Below, piece by piece: positions 1-6,537 of a stretch of DNA of 21,497 nt. The notes beneath the pieces were generated by a model, which searched no databases, had not been told where the DNA came from, and saw nothing but the letters and a program-made list of their open reading frames with translations. The stretch comes from Candidatus Zixiibacteriota bacterium (GTDB lineage: Bacteria > SM23-81 > DAOVCL01). The position numbers and the translations under genes were made by a program. The stretch lies in assembly GCA_030670005.1 (NCBI GenBank), contig DAOVCL010000010.1, positions 1-21,497 of the forward strand, in the 5' to 3' direction. Each line of letters begins with the position of its first letter. The first letter of the stretch is position 1.

Positions 1-1764
1 GCTTACTGTAGTTTTACCTTGACAGATCAGGCCGATGTAACAGTGAAAGTATATGACTCAGGAAATAACCTAATAACCACCTTGCGAGACGAAGAGATGG
101 CAACCGGAGCTGTTGGCCCGATTGCCTGGAATGCACATACAAGACCATGGGGCCAATATAAGATAGAGGTGACGGCTGTTTCGCTTTATCAGCTTGGTGG
201 AACTGGCCCTCCGCTAAATGATGTAACCAAAAATGCAAGTGTATGGGTTGGACAAAAGGCTCCGCAAATCACCAGTGGCCCCGCCATTTATTATGGCTCT
301 GACTGTTGTGCAGTGGCGAACCATACCTACACAGTTAGTGTCTATACTAACGACTTGACAGGGGACAATTTCTCTTACAATTGGTGGGTGGATGGTGCTC
401 CAGACTCGATCAAGGGTACCATAACTGGGAGTGGCCGTTCAGTGCAATATAAGGCTCCTGGATCTGGCAAAGGAGGAAAGGACGTTCTTCCTGAAAATAG
501 GATTAATGTTTCAGTAAGTTTTGCTGGTAATTGGGATAGCGACAATACGGGTTGGTTTGGTATCCATAATGGGCCTTGTGAGTGTGGTTGTCCTTTTGTC
601 TTCACCTGGGATGGAAGAGAATACCTTGAGGATAACAATATCTTGCCTTCCTCCGAGCTTTCGCCAGGAGAAGGTAATATCACAGACAAATACAAACTTG
701 GGCATCAACCTGTGGTAAAAGACAAGAGCTATCTTCTCCAGATAAGGGAGTTTGAGCATGAGCACTCCTATTTAGATCAGGTGAAACTGTTGGCTGTGGA
801 TCATCCAGGGGATGTGCTAATCGGGCTAAATCCTGAGGGTGAGATAATTCCCTATAGGAGAATAGCTCTACCCTTATCCTGTGTAGACGACAGCGCCAGG
901 GATCGCCTGAAGCTGATAAATGGGGTTGATGACCAATACTTCCAGGGTCACAAGGATAACTGGCTGGTTCTGGGTTTTGGGGGAATTGGGAAAAGGGAGG
1001 CAAATCTGGAAACTATTAGTTCCCAGAAGGCGATGGACACTATAGTGTTACAAATTCAGAGGGGGAAGGGGTGGGAAGATGTTGCTTTACTCCACCCCAG
1101 GGAGAATTGGTCAGCTCAACTGATAGACCTCTCTCCCTTTGTGGCTGCCGGTAGGGAAAGGTTTAAACTCAGGCTACTCTGGAAGTCAGATCACAAACTG
1201 GATTATATAGGTCTGGCCCAGCCTCAGGTATCCGATATTAGAGTGCATGAGTGTCCTTTAAAGTCGGCGGTTCATTCCAGGATAGGTTCGGTAACAAAGC
1301 ACCTGCTCTCCGTCGATAAAAAATATGCTGAGCTGATCCCCGGTGAAAGTATTGATCTTGCCTATTCTTCTTTGAAACCAAACGAAGGTTATCGGAGGGA
1401 CTTCATTCTAGTATCAACTGGATATTATGTTAAAGGCAAAAGATACACCCATTTGCCCAAAGATATTAGCGACCATCTGATCCCTACTTCTTTCTCCCTC
1501 TCCCAAAACTACCCCAATCCCTTTAACCCAATTACCGAGATCAAGTATGCCTTGCCCAAGGACTGTCGGGTCAAGCTCACCATCTACAACATCCTCGGCC
1601 AAAAGGTAATTACCTTGGTGAATGAGCCACAGGCGGCGGGTTACAAGATAGTCCACTGGGACTCCAAAAGCCAATCTGGCAATGAAGTGACCAGCGGGAT
1701 ATACTTTTACAGATTAAAGGCTGGGGATTTTGTGCAGAAGAGGAAGATGGTGCTAATCAGATAG
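1..1764 (+). CDS. Secreted multi-domain protein with type A C-terminal sorting domain (5' end outside window)
   Basis: The frame is open from base 1 and no convincing start or signal peptide is seen, so the N-terminus lies outside the window; the TTG at 19 is probably internal. The first ~50 visible residues (ADVTVKVYDSGNNLI..., W..., GQYKIEV) look like a FlgD-type Ig repeat. A PKD-like beta-rich stretch follows. Next comes a CECGC cluster (about 577-591) leading into CPFVFTWDGREYLEDNNILP, the start of a domain of unknown function running to about base 1290. The last ~90 residues (about 1495-1761) are a type A sorting domain: SLSQNYPNPFNP, YNILGQKV, W(D), SGIYFYRLKAG and a basic end KRKMVLIR. 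This domain is known to direct export and surface attachment through type IX-like secretion. I do not recognise a catalytic activity. The coding call is firm; the biological role is unknown. Confidence 0.9.
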   Translation, partial: AYCSFTLTDQADVTVKVYDSGNNLITTLRDEEMATGAVGPIAWNAHTRPWGQYKIEVTAVSLYQLGGTGPPLNDVTKNASVWVGQKAPQITSGPAIYYGSDCCAVANHTYTVSVYTNDLTGDNFSYNWWVDGAPDSIKGTITGSGRSVQYKAPGSGKGGKDVLPENRINVSVSFAGNWDSDNTGWFGIHNGPCECGCPFVFTWDGREYLEDNNILPSSELSPGEGNITDKYKLGHQPVVKDKSYLLQIREFEHEHSYLDQVKLLAVDHPGDVLIGLNPEGEIIPYRRIALPLSCVDDSARDRLKLINGVDDQYFQGHKDNWLVLGFGGIGKREANLETISSQKAMDTIVLQIQRGKGWEDVALLHPRENWSAQLIDLSPFVAAGRERFKLRLLWKSDHKLDYIGLAQPQVSDIRVHECPLKSAVHSRIGSVTKHLLSVDKKYAELIPGESIDLAYSSLKPNEGYRRDFILVSTGYYVKGKRYTHLPKDISDHLIPTSFSLSQNYPNPFNPITEIKYALPKDCRVKLTIYNILGQKVITLVNEPQAAGYKIVHWDSKSQSGNEVTSGIYFYRLKAGDFVQKRKMVLIR

Positions 1765-1840
1765 AGATAGAGACGAGAGATGAGAGACCGACCCACCTTG
1801 GATCGTAGATCGGGGGTCAGTCACGGAAGCATGAAAACAA

Positions 1841-1870
1841 CCTCCCGCAGATTTCGAAATCTGCGGGAGG
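1841..1870 (+). terminator. Perfect 30-bp palindrome after the sorting-domain gene, likely terminator
   Basis: CCTCCCGCAGATTTC is followed directly by its exact reverse complement (15+15 with no spacer), 77 bases after the stop codon at 1764. It is followed by TTTCAGTTT and preceded by GAAAACAA, so it could end transcripts from either side. The T tract is short, so termination is likely but not certain. Confidence 0.6.
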
Positions 1871-1879
1871 TTTCAGTTT

Positions 1880-1925
1880 ACGAAGCTTTGGAACACGAAT
1901 AGCACGAATAAACGAATCCACACGA
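1880..1925. repeat. CACGAAT dispersed repeat, single arm
   Basis: GAAGCTTTGGAACACGAATA followed by GCACGAATAAACGAATCCACACGAATAG-type units matches the arms of the copies at 16757-16862 and 21219-21486. It lies about 115 bases after the stop of another sorting-domain gene. No opposing arm is clear, although TTTGTGAGATTCGTGTTCAAGG-type sequence near 2053-2075 may be its decayed partner. Confidence 0.5.
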
Positions 1926-2130
1926 ATAGATAAAAGGACAGCTCACAGGGACCAGAGATCAGCAGTCAGGTATATGGTCGGCTGTCAGTTGTCAGGGATT
2001 TTTCCTGATCCCTGGAAACTGACTCCCGTCAACTGTTCCAGTGCTATTTGTATATTTGTGAGATTCGTGTTCAAGGCTTTATTTATAAAATGTAAATAAT
2101 CCAGTCGGCAAAACAGAGGTCGGAGTTCCC

Positions 2131-2165
2131 AAACTGCCGAAGGGCTAACTCTTCGGCAGTTTTTT
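2131..2165 (+). terminator. Strong hairpin plus T run upstream of gatC
   Basis: AAACTGCCGAAG (2131-2142) pairs perfectly over 12 bp with CTTCGGCAGTTT (2151-2162) around an 8-base loop. The T run at 2161-2165 overlaps the stem's end. This has the form of an intrinsic terminator. No gene ends just before it, so it may close a short untranslated transcript or act as a leader element for gatC. Confidence 0.65.
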
Positions 2166-2218
2166 ATGAGCGTTAACGAGGGGCCGTTGCGGAGAGTTCC
2201 TAAAGGAGAAATTATCTC

Positions 2219-2259
2219 CCTAAAAATCCCTTGCTTTTTTAGGTTCGAGGTGGTAAATT
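2219..2259 (+). promoter_or_regulatory. Candidate gatC promoter with an inverted repeat over the -35
   Basis: TTGCTT (2231-2236) and TAAATT (2254-2259) are spaced by 17 bases, a plausible sigma-70-type pair. CCTAAAAA (2219-2226) and TTTTTAGG (2236-2243) form a perfect 8-bp inverted repeat around the -35, which could be an operator or chance in an AT-rich stretch. A start about 7 bases after the -10 would fall almost on the gatC start codon, leaving little or no leader. Confidence 0.4.
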
Positions 2260-2266
2260 TAATGAG

Positions 2267-2554
2267 ATGAGGATACCAATCGAAGAGGTGGAACATATAG
2301 CCAGGCTGGCCAGACTCAGGCTCACCAAGGAGGAGAAGGAGAGATACTCTGTTCAGTTGGGGAAGATAATAGAGTATGTGCGGCAGTTGAATGAGCTTGA
2401 TCTGGCGAGGATTCCACCGACATCCCATGTTGTCCCCCTGAAGAATGTGCTCAGGGAAGATGTGGTGAGGGAGTCCCTTCCTCAGGAGGAGGCCCTGCGC
2501 AATGCCCCCCAGAAGGAGAAGGGTTATTTTAAGGTTCCCAAGGTATTGGGTTGA
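2267..2554 (+). CDS. gatC: Asp/Glu-tRNA amidotransferase subunit C
   Basis: A 95-residue protein of usual GatC length. The N-terminal IPIEEVEHIARLARL and EKERYSVQLGKIIEYVRQLNELD, the central PTSHVVPLKNVLREDVV, and the C-terminal half with EALRNAPQKEKGYFKVPKVLG are family hallmarks. GatC stabilises and bridges GatA and GatB in the complex that converts mischarged Glu-tRNA(Gln) or Asp-tRNA(Asn) to Gln-tRNA or Asn-tRNA in the cytoplasm. gatA and gatB are not nearby, and the gene has its own promoter and terminator, so it is transcribed alone. The ribosome site is unusual: GAGGTGG (2246-2252) is well placed for an ATG at 2262, which opens a two-codon ORF whose stop overlaps the gatC ATG (ATGA). 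Confidence 0.95.
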   Translation: MRIPIEEVEHIARLARLRLTKEEKERYSVQLGKIIEYVRQLNELDLARIPPTSHVVPLKNVLREDVVRESLPQEEALRNAPQKEKGYFKVPKVLG

Positions 2555-2583
2555 ATGGCAACCGGTTCAAAATGCCAATTTGG

Positions 2584-2613
2584 ATACGGTGGTGAGGCAT
2601 CACCGTATTTTTT
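2584..2613 (+). terminator. Intrinsic terminator after gatC
   Basis: ATACGGTGGTG (2584-2594) pairs with CATCACCGTAT (2598-2608) over 11 bp including one G-T pair, with a 3-base loop. It is followed by six T at 2608-2613. It lies 29 bases after the gatC stop and is the clearest intrinsic terminator in the window. Confidence 0.85.
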
Positions 2614-2752
2614 AGTAATGCTTCACCACTGACTATACAAAGTAAGGTAACCACGGATAGGCACAGATGGTGTCAGAGTAATCCAGATCGTTCATAAGAG
2701 GTTCCCCCGAAACGGCCCGAACGCCCGATGAGAAGATGGTCAGATTCCCTCA

Positions 2753-2845
2753 ACCCGACGGGGAAAGGGGGAAGCGGCAGAATCGGGGTTCTGCCGCCTC
2801 GGCTTTGAGTGGGCGGCACTTTTTAATCCTCGACTGAAGTCGGGT
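2753..2845 (+). ncRNA. Orphan structured RNA candidate, attenuator-like
   Basis: The outer helix ACCCGAC (2753-2759) / GTCGGGT (2839-2845) encloses two competing hairpins. Hairpin 1 is GCGGCAGAA (2774-2782) / TTCTGCCGC (2789-2797), perfect over 9 bp. Hairpin 2 is TGCCGCC (2792-2798) / GGCGGCA (2812-2818), followed by CTTTTTAA, and so looks like a terminator. They share 2792-2797 and cannot form together. I do not recognise any known riboswitch core. It could be an untranslated leader, a small RNA, or a structured piece of the surrounding repeat. Confidence 0.4.
2792..2824 (+). terminator. Terminator-like arm of the orphan RNA structure
   Basis: TGCCGCC and GGCGGCA form a perfect 7-bp stem with a 13-base loop, followed by C and five T. 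Its left strand overlaps the right strand of the upstream hairpin, which would act as an antiterminator. Confidence 0.45.
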
Positions 2846-3021
2846 AGAAGAATACCTGGAGCCCTAAGTGGTTTTTTCAGTGAAATCCGTGGTTGCTGTT
2901 TGGTTGCAGCTTTGCCGCGCTGTGCACATCAGTGTTCATCTCTGATAGTGTCAATTGACCTGATAGATGGTTTCAAATATGTAATTCCGTGAGACTCCGT
3001 GGTGAACTGTTACTTTTTTTG

Positions 3022-3050
3022 TTGACACCTAACCCCATTTAGTGTAGGAT
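3022..3050 (+). promoter_or_regulatory. Promoter for kdsB and the LPS gene run
   Basis: A consensus -35 TTGACA (3022-3027) and TAGGAT (3045-3050) are separated by exactly 17 bases. The pair starts 10 bases after the end of the repeat element. Transcription would begin near 3056-3058, at the kdsB ATG itself (3057), implying a leaderless or almost leaderless message. AGGA (3046-3049) could serve as a weak ribosome site only if transcription starts further upstream. Confidence 0.65.
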
Positions 3051-3056
3051 AATCCT

Positions 3057-3794
3057 ATGAAAGTCTTGGCTGTGATTCCAGCCCGTTACTCCTCCCTTAG
3101 GTTTCCGGGGAAGGCCTTGACCCCAATCAGGGGTAGGCCTATGATCCAATGGGTCTGGGAGAGGGCGAAAGAGGCTTCCCTGGGAGAGGTGATAATAGCC
3201 ACAGATGATAGAAGGATAGAGGAGGCGGCCCAGGGGTTTGGGGCCCAGGTGGTGATGACCTCCTCTGGCTGCCAGAGCGGTACAGACAGGGTAGCCGAGG
3301 TGGCCAGAGGGAAAGGCGCCCCATTGATCGTGAACATCCAGGGTGATGAGCCCCTCATCCCTCCCCAAGCTATCAGGGATGTCATCTCCCCATTTTACGC
3401 TGATCCCCAGCTCCAGATGTCCACCTTGGCCTCTCCAATTAAGACCGATGGAGAGCTGAAAAACCCAGATGTGGTGAAGGTTATCGTGGATAGGGAAGGC
3501 TTGGCCCTCTACTTCTCTCGTTTACCCATCCCCTACTCCAGGGATGGAGAGGGAACCCAGAAATTATCACATCTGAGGCACATTGGGATTTACGGCTATC
3601 GCAGGGAGTTTCTCCTCAGATTCTCCGAGCTTGAACCCTCCCCCTTGGAGAGGGCAGAGAGGCTGGAACAACTGAGGGCCTTAGAGAATGGATACCGCAT
3701 TAAGGTGGTGACTACAGACTATGCCACGATAAATGTGGATCACCCCCAGGATTTGAAGAGGGTGGAGGAGAGGTTAGCGACCGAAGGGAGCTAA
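3057..3794 (+). CDS. kdsB: 3-deoxy-manno-octulosonate cytidylyltransferase (CMP-Kdo synthetase)
   Basis: A 245-residue protein, normal for KdsB. It joins Kdo and CTP to give CMP-Kdo, the activated sugar used for the LPS inner core, in the cytoplasm. Visible motifs: the N-terminal nucleotide loop IPARYSSLRFPGK (7-19), SGTDR (74-78), NIQGDEP (93-99, Mg-binding D97), HIGIYGYR (175-182), LEQLRALENG (203-212) and the second metal aspartate D228 in NVDHPQDL. The start ATG directly follows the candidate promoter. pyrG follows after only 6 bases, which fits its job because PyrG supplies the CTP. The order kdsB-pyrG-kdsA is familiar from many diderm bacteria. Confidence 0.97.
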   Translation: MKVLAVIPARYSSLRFPGKALTPIRGRPMIQWVWERAKEASLGEVIIATDDRRIEEAAQGFGAQVVMTSSGCQSGTDRVAEVARGKGAPLIVNIQGDEPLIPPQAIRDVISPFYADPQLQMSTLASPIKTDGELKNPDVVKVIVDREGLALYFSRLPIPYSRDGEGTQKLSHLRHIGIYGYRREFLLRFSELEPSPLERAERLEQLRALENGYRIKVVTTDYATINVDHPQDLKRVEERLATEGS

Positions 3795-3800
3795 GTTCGA

Positions 3801-5423
3801 ATGAAGAAGGTCAAGTATATCTTCGTCACCGGAGGTGTGGTCTCCTCTCTGGGGAAGGGGTTGGCCTCTGCCTCCCTGGGCAAGCTTCTCCAGGCCAGGG
3901 GCCTAAGGGTGAATATGATTAAGTTTGACCCCTACATAAATGTCGACCCGGGGACGATGAACCCCTTCCAGCATGGAGAGGTCTTCGTCACCGATGATGG
4001 GGCGGAGACTGATCTGGACCTCGGCCATTATGAGAGATTCTTAGACCAGAATATGGGCCGTCAGAACAATGTCACCGCTGGTCAGATCTATGATGCGGTG
4101 ATTACTAAGGAGCGACGGGGTGACTACCTTGGGGGAACGGTTCAGGTCATCCCCCACATCACCGACGAGATAAAGGGGAGGATAAGAGGGTTGGAGAAGA
4201 TGAATGGGAGGGCAGATTTAGTTATCGCCGAGATAGGGGGAACCGTTGGGGATATCGAGAGCCTCCCCTTCTTGGAAGCCATCAGGCAGATGGGGTTGGA
4301 GGAGGGGAGAGGTGGGGTGGTCTATGTCCACCTCACCCTTGTCCCCTATATCAAGGCGGCCAGGGAGGTAAAGACCAAGCCCACCCAGCATTCGGTGAGG
4401 GAACTTAGGGAGATCGGTATTCAACCTGACATCCTCCTCTGCCGCACAGAGAGGAGGTTAACCAAGGCCTTAAGGGATAAGATTGCCCTCTTCTGCAATG
4501 TCACCCCCCAGTCGGTGATAGAGGCCAGGGATGTGGATTCCGTATATGAGGTTCCCCTTATGTTTCATCGGCAAGGCATAGATAATCTCATCTTACGCCA
4601 ACTTAAACTCAAGGGTGGAGAGCCGGATCTCTCCCAGTGGGAGGAGATGGTGGAGAGGATAAAGTCCCCGTCTAAGAGGGTAAAGATTGTGGTCTGTGGT
4701 AAGTATGTTAACCTTTGGGATGCCTACAAGAGTATAAATGAGGCCTTTGTCCATGCGGGGGTGGAGAACGGTCTAGGAGTTGATGTGAAGTGGGTGGACT
4801 CCGAGGAACTTATGGAAAGGGGGGCCAGAAGTCTCCTCCGGGGTGCCGACGGGGTTTTAGTCCCCGGCGGATTTGGGGAGAGGGGAATTGAGGGGAAGCT
4901 GGAGGCGATAAGGTGGGTGAGGGAGAAGAAGATCCCCTTTTTGGGCATCTGCTTAGGGATGCAGTGTGAGGTGATCGAATATGCCCGCAATGTCTGCGGG
5001 CTGCTGGGAGCGAACAGCCTGGAGTTTGATCCCGATACCCCTCATCCGGTGATCCACCTAATGCCAAACCAGGAGAAGGTAAAGGCAAAGGGGGGAACGA
5101 TGAGGTTAGGTGCCTATCCCTGTAAACTGGTCAAGGGGAGTTTGGCATATAAAGCGTATGGGGATTTGAAGATCAGCGAGAGACATCGCCATAGATATGA
5201 ATTCAACAACGAGTATCGGGAGATCCTGGCCAAATCTGGCCTGAGAATTAGCGGTCTCTCTCCGGATGGGAGGCTGGTGGAGATAATAGAGCTGGAGGGA
5301 CACCCCTGGTTTGTGGCCGGGCAGTTCCATCCTGAGCTTAAGTCTAGACCTACCAAGGCACATCCGCTCTTCCGTGAGTTTGTGAGGGCGGCAGCCAAGA
5401 GGAGGAATGGTGTTAGTGGGTGA
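3801..5423 (+). CDS. pyrG: CTP synthase (glutamine hydrolysing)
   Basis: A 540-residue, full-length CTP synthase that aminates UTP to CTP using ATP and glutamine. The N-terminal synthase domain (about 1-270) shows FVTGGVVSSLGKG, KFDPYINVDPGTMNP and DDGAETDLDLGHYERF. The C-terminal class I glutamine amidotransferase domain (about 290-535) shows PGGFGERGIEGK, the nucleophile Cys384 in LGICLGMQ, and the His510/Glu512 pair in GQFHPELKSRPTKAHPLF. It lies 6 bases after kdsB and is probably co-transcribed, feeding CTP to CMP-Kdo formation as well as to nucleic acid and lipid synthesis. A purine-rich patch ending the gene (GAGGAGG) also works as a ribosome site for the small remnant that overlaps its 3' end. 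Confidence 0.98.
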   Translation: MKKVKYIFVTGGVVSSLGKGLASASLGKLLQARGLRVNMIKFDPYINVDPGTMNPFQHGEVFVTDDGAETDLDLGHYERFLDQNMGRQNNVTAGQIYDAVITKERRGDYLGGTVQVIPHITDEIKGRIRGLEKMNGRADLVIAEIGGTVGDIESLPFLEAIRQMGLEEGRGGVVYVHLTLVPYIKAAREVKTKPTQHSVRELREIGIQPDILLCRTERRLTKALRDKIALFCNVTPQSVIEARDVDSVYEVPLMFHRQGIDNLILRQLKLKGGEPDLSQWEEMVERIKSPSKRVKIVVCGKYVNLWDAYKSINEAFVHAGVENGLGVDVKWVDSEELMERGARSLLRGADGVLVPGGFGERGIEGKLEAIRWVREKKIPFLGICLGMQCEVIEYARNVCGLLGANSLEFDPDTPHPVIHLMPNQEKVKAKGGTMRLGAYPCKLVKGSLAYKAYGDLKISERHRHRYEFNNEYREILAKSGLRISGLSPDGRLVEIIELEGHPWFVAGQFHPELKSRPTKAHPLFREFVRAAAKRRNGVSG

Positions 5424-5520
5424 TATCTCCTCCTACCTGAGAGGGGTTTTCCAGAGGTTTCCGCAGGTAGTGGCTGGCTACCTCTTCGGCTCATACGTCA
5501 GGGGAGAGGATGAGCTGTAA
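5407..5520 (+). pseudogene. Truncated MNT-type nucleotidyltransferase remnant
   Basis: A 37-codon frame begins inside pyrG (ATG 5407, 17-base overlap) just after AGAGGAGG. It encodes MVLVGDISSYLRGVF... then VVAGYLFGSYVRGEDEL and a stop. YLFGSxxRGE is the GS motif that opens minimal nucleotidyltransferase domains, often paired with HEPN proteins in toxin-antitoxin systems. A full domain needs about 60 more residues, including the D-x-D metal motif just downstream. After the TAA the frame reads LIIADN, resembling a decayed continuation, and then runs into the repeat starting at 5535. This is most simply a gene broken by a stop and by repeat insertion. A real small protein is less likely but not excluded. 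Confidence 0.6.
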
Positions 5521-5534
5521 TTGATCATCGCTGA

Positions 5535-5687
5535 TAACCACGGACAGACAAGAAATGATCAATGAACAATGATCAATTATCAATGGAAAATGACACCTCA
5601 GGATTTTCTGGTTTCATTTTAACTTGCTAATTGTTAATTGACTATTGATGATGGTCCTCTCCGTGTGGTTCCGTGGTGAATTGTTAA
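5535..5687. repeat. Dispersed repeat element with CCACGGA / TCCGTGG ends, copy 2
   Basis: It starts TAACCACGGACAGACA and ends CCGTGTGGTTCCGTGGTGAATTGTTA, matching the ends of the copy at 2648-3012. The interior differs and contains AATGATCAATGAACAATGATC and the opposing TTGTTAATTGACTATTGATGATGG, which are inverted repeats of TTGATCATT/CAATTG type. It separates the nucleotidyltransferase remnant from kdsA and ends 16 bases before the kdsA start. Confidence 0.55.
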
Positions 5688-5703
5688 AAATGGCAGAGGT
5701 TTT

Positions 5704-6537
5704 ATGAGGGAAGTGAAGGTAAAAGACATCGTCATAGGTCCAGGTAGGCCCCTGGCCTTAATCGCCGGTCCCTGCGTGATAGAGTCCGAGGAGATGGTCC
5801 TGAAGACGGCAGAGGAGATTAAAGAGATCGCCAAAAGGTTGGATATGCCCTTTATCTTCAAGTCCTCCTACTCCAAGGCCAACCGCTTAAGCATCAAGTC
5901 CTTCACCGGCCCGGGCCTGGAGGAGGGGCTGAGGGTCCTGGCCAAGGTTAAGAAGGAGTTGGATATCCCACTGCTCACCGATGTGCACTGTTATACCGAG
6001 GTGGAGACTGTCGCCCAGGTGGTCGATGTAATTCAAATCCCGGCCCTTCTCTGTCGCCAGACCAAGCTTCTACTTCAGGCGGCCCGTTCCGGGCTACCCC
6101 TGAACATCAAGAAGGGGCAGTTTATGGCTCCCCAGGATATGGGTTATATCGCCAAAAAGGCAGAAACGGCGGAAAATGGGCAGATACTCTTGACCGAGCG
6201 AGGGACCTTCTTTGGCTATGGCAACCTGGTGGTGGATATGAGGTCTCTGGTCATAATGGGTAAACTCGGCTATCCAGTGGTATTTGACGGCACCCACAGT
6301 GTTCAGCTCCCAGGAGGAGGGAAGGGGGAATCGAGTGGCCAGAGGGAATTTGTCCCTCTCCTTTTGCGGGCAGCAGTTGCTGTTGGTTGTCAGGCCATCT
6401 ACTTAGAGGTTCATCCCCAACCAGAAGAGGCCCTCAGCGACTCGGCCACTCAGTGGCACCTGAAAGAGTTGGAGAGGCTCCTGGTGGAGGTTAAGGAGTT
6501 AGAGAGGATTAGGAGGAGATGGAGTGAGATCCTCTAA
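5704..6537 (+). CDS. kdsA: 3-deoxy-8-phosphooctulonate synthase (Kdo-8-phosphate synthase), metal-dependent class
   Basis: A 277-residue enzyme that condenses phosphoenolpyruvate with D-arabinose-5-phosphate to form Kdo-8-phosphate. Motifs include IAGPCVIES, FKSSYSKANR, IQIPALLCRQTKLL, NIKKGQFMAP, LTERGTFFGYGNLVVDMRSL and FDGTHSVQLPGG. AGPC has Cys24 where metal-independent enzymes such as that of E. coli have Asn. The expected metal ligands follow: His198 (THSVQ), Glu235 (LEVHPQ) and Asp246 (LSDSATQ). Their spacing of 174, 37 and 11 residues equals that remembered for the Aquifex metal enzyme. The start is supported by AGAGG at 5695-5699. The C-terminus overlaps kdsC by 14 bases. Confidence 0.97.
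   Translation: MREVKVKDIVIGPGRPLALIAGPCVIESEEMVLKTAEEIKEIAKRLDMPFIFKSSYSKANRLSIKSFTGPGLEEGLRVLAKVKKELDIPLLTDVHCYTEVETVAQVVDVIQIPALLCRQTKLLLQAARSGLPLNIKKGQFMAPQDMGYIAKKAETAENGQILLTERGTFFGYGNLVVDMRSLVIMGKLGYPVVFDGTHSVQLPGGGKGESSGQREFVPLLLRAAVAVGCQAIYLEVHPQPEEALSDSATQWHLKELERLLVEVKELERIRRRWSEIL

Larger units (their letters stand above)
1765..2266. other. Gene-free interval with dispersed repeats and hairpins
   Basis: No credible gene. Contents in order: a purine-rich GAGATAGAGA run; the palindrome at 1841-1870; one arm of the CACGAAT repeat family (about 1880-1925: AAGCTTTGGAACACGAAT, then further CACGAAT units); a GTCAG-rich degenerate repeat (about 1955-2000); the imperfect inverted repeat CTGGAAACTGAC / GTCAACTGTTCCAG (about 2016-2042); the terminator hairpin at 2131-2165; and the gatC promoter region. 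Confidence 0.6.
2648..3012. repeat. Dispersed repeat element with CCACGGA / TCCGTGG ends, copy 1
   Basis: The left end GTAACCACGGATAGGCACAG and right end CCGTGAGACTCCGTGGTGAA are inverted with respect to each other (AACCACGGA / TCCGTGGT). A second, shorter copy with the same two ends lies at 5535-5687. Internal CCGTGG and TGTTCATCTCTGA pieces fit a family of degenerate intergenic repeats. No coding capacity is seen. Confidence 0.55.
2555..3056. other. Gene-free interval: terminator, repeat element and orphan RNA-like structure
   Basis: No credible gene. It holds the gatC terminator, a repeat element bounded by TAACCACGGA (2648) and TCCGTGGTGAACTGTTA (ends 3012), a GC-rich structured segment (2753-2845) inside it, and the kdsB promoter next to its right end. 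A weak ACC...GGT pairing followed by TTTTTT is seen near 2865-2877. Confidence 0.6.

Noticed and set aside
1880..1935. CRISPR-like array from the CACGAAT units
   Set aside because: Units are short, unevenly spaced and degenerate, with no spacers of constant length and no cas genes.
1985..2428. 147-codon minus-strand frame across the gatC promoter and gene
   Set aside because: It runs through hairpins and antisense to the clear gatC gene, with no domain or ribosome site.
2690..2850. tRNA, SRP RNA, RNase P RNA or a known riboswitch in the GC-rich gap
   Set aside because: No TTCGA-type T loop, no GGAAG SRP tip, no RNase P core and no riboswitch core could be recognised; only the hairpins are supported.
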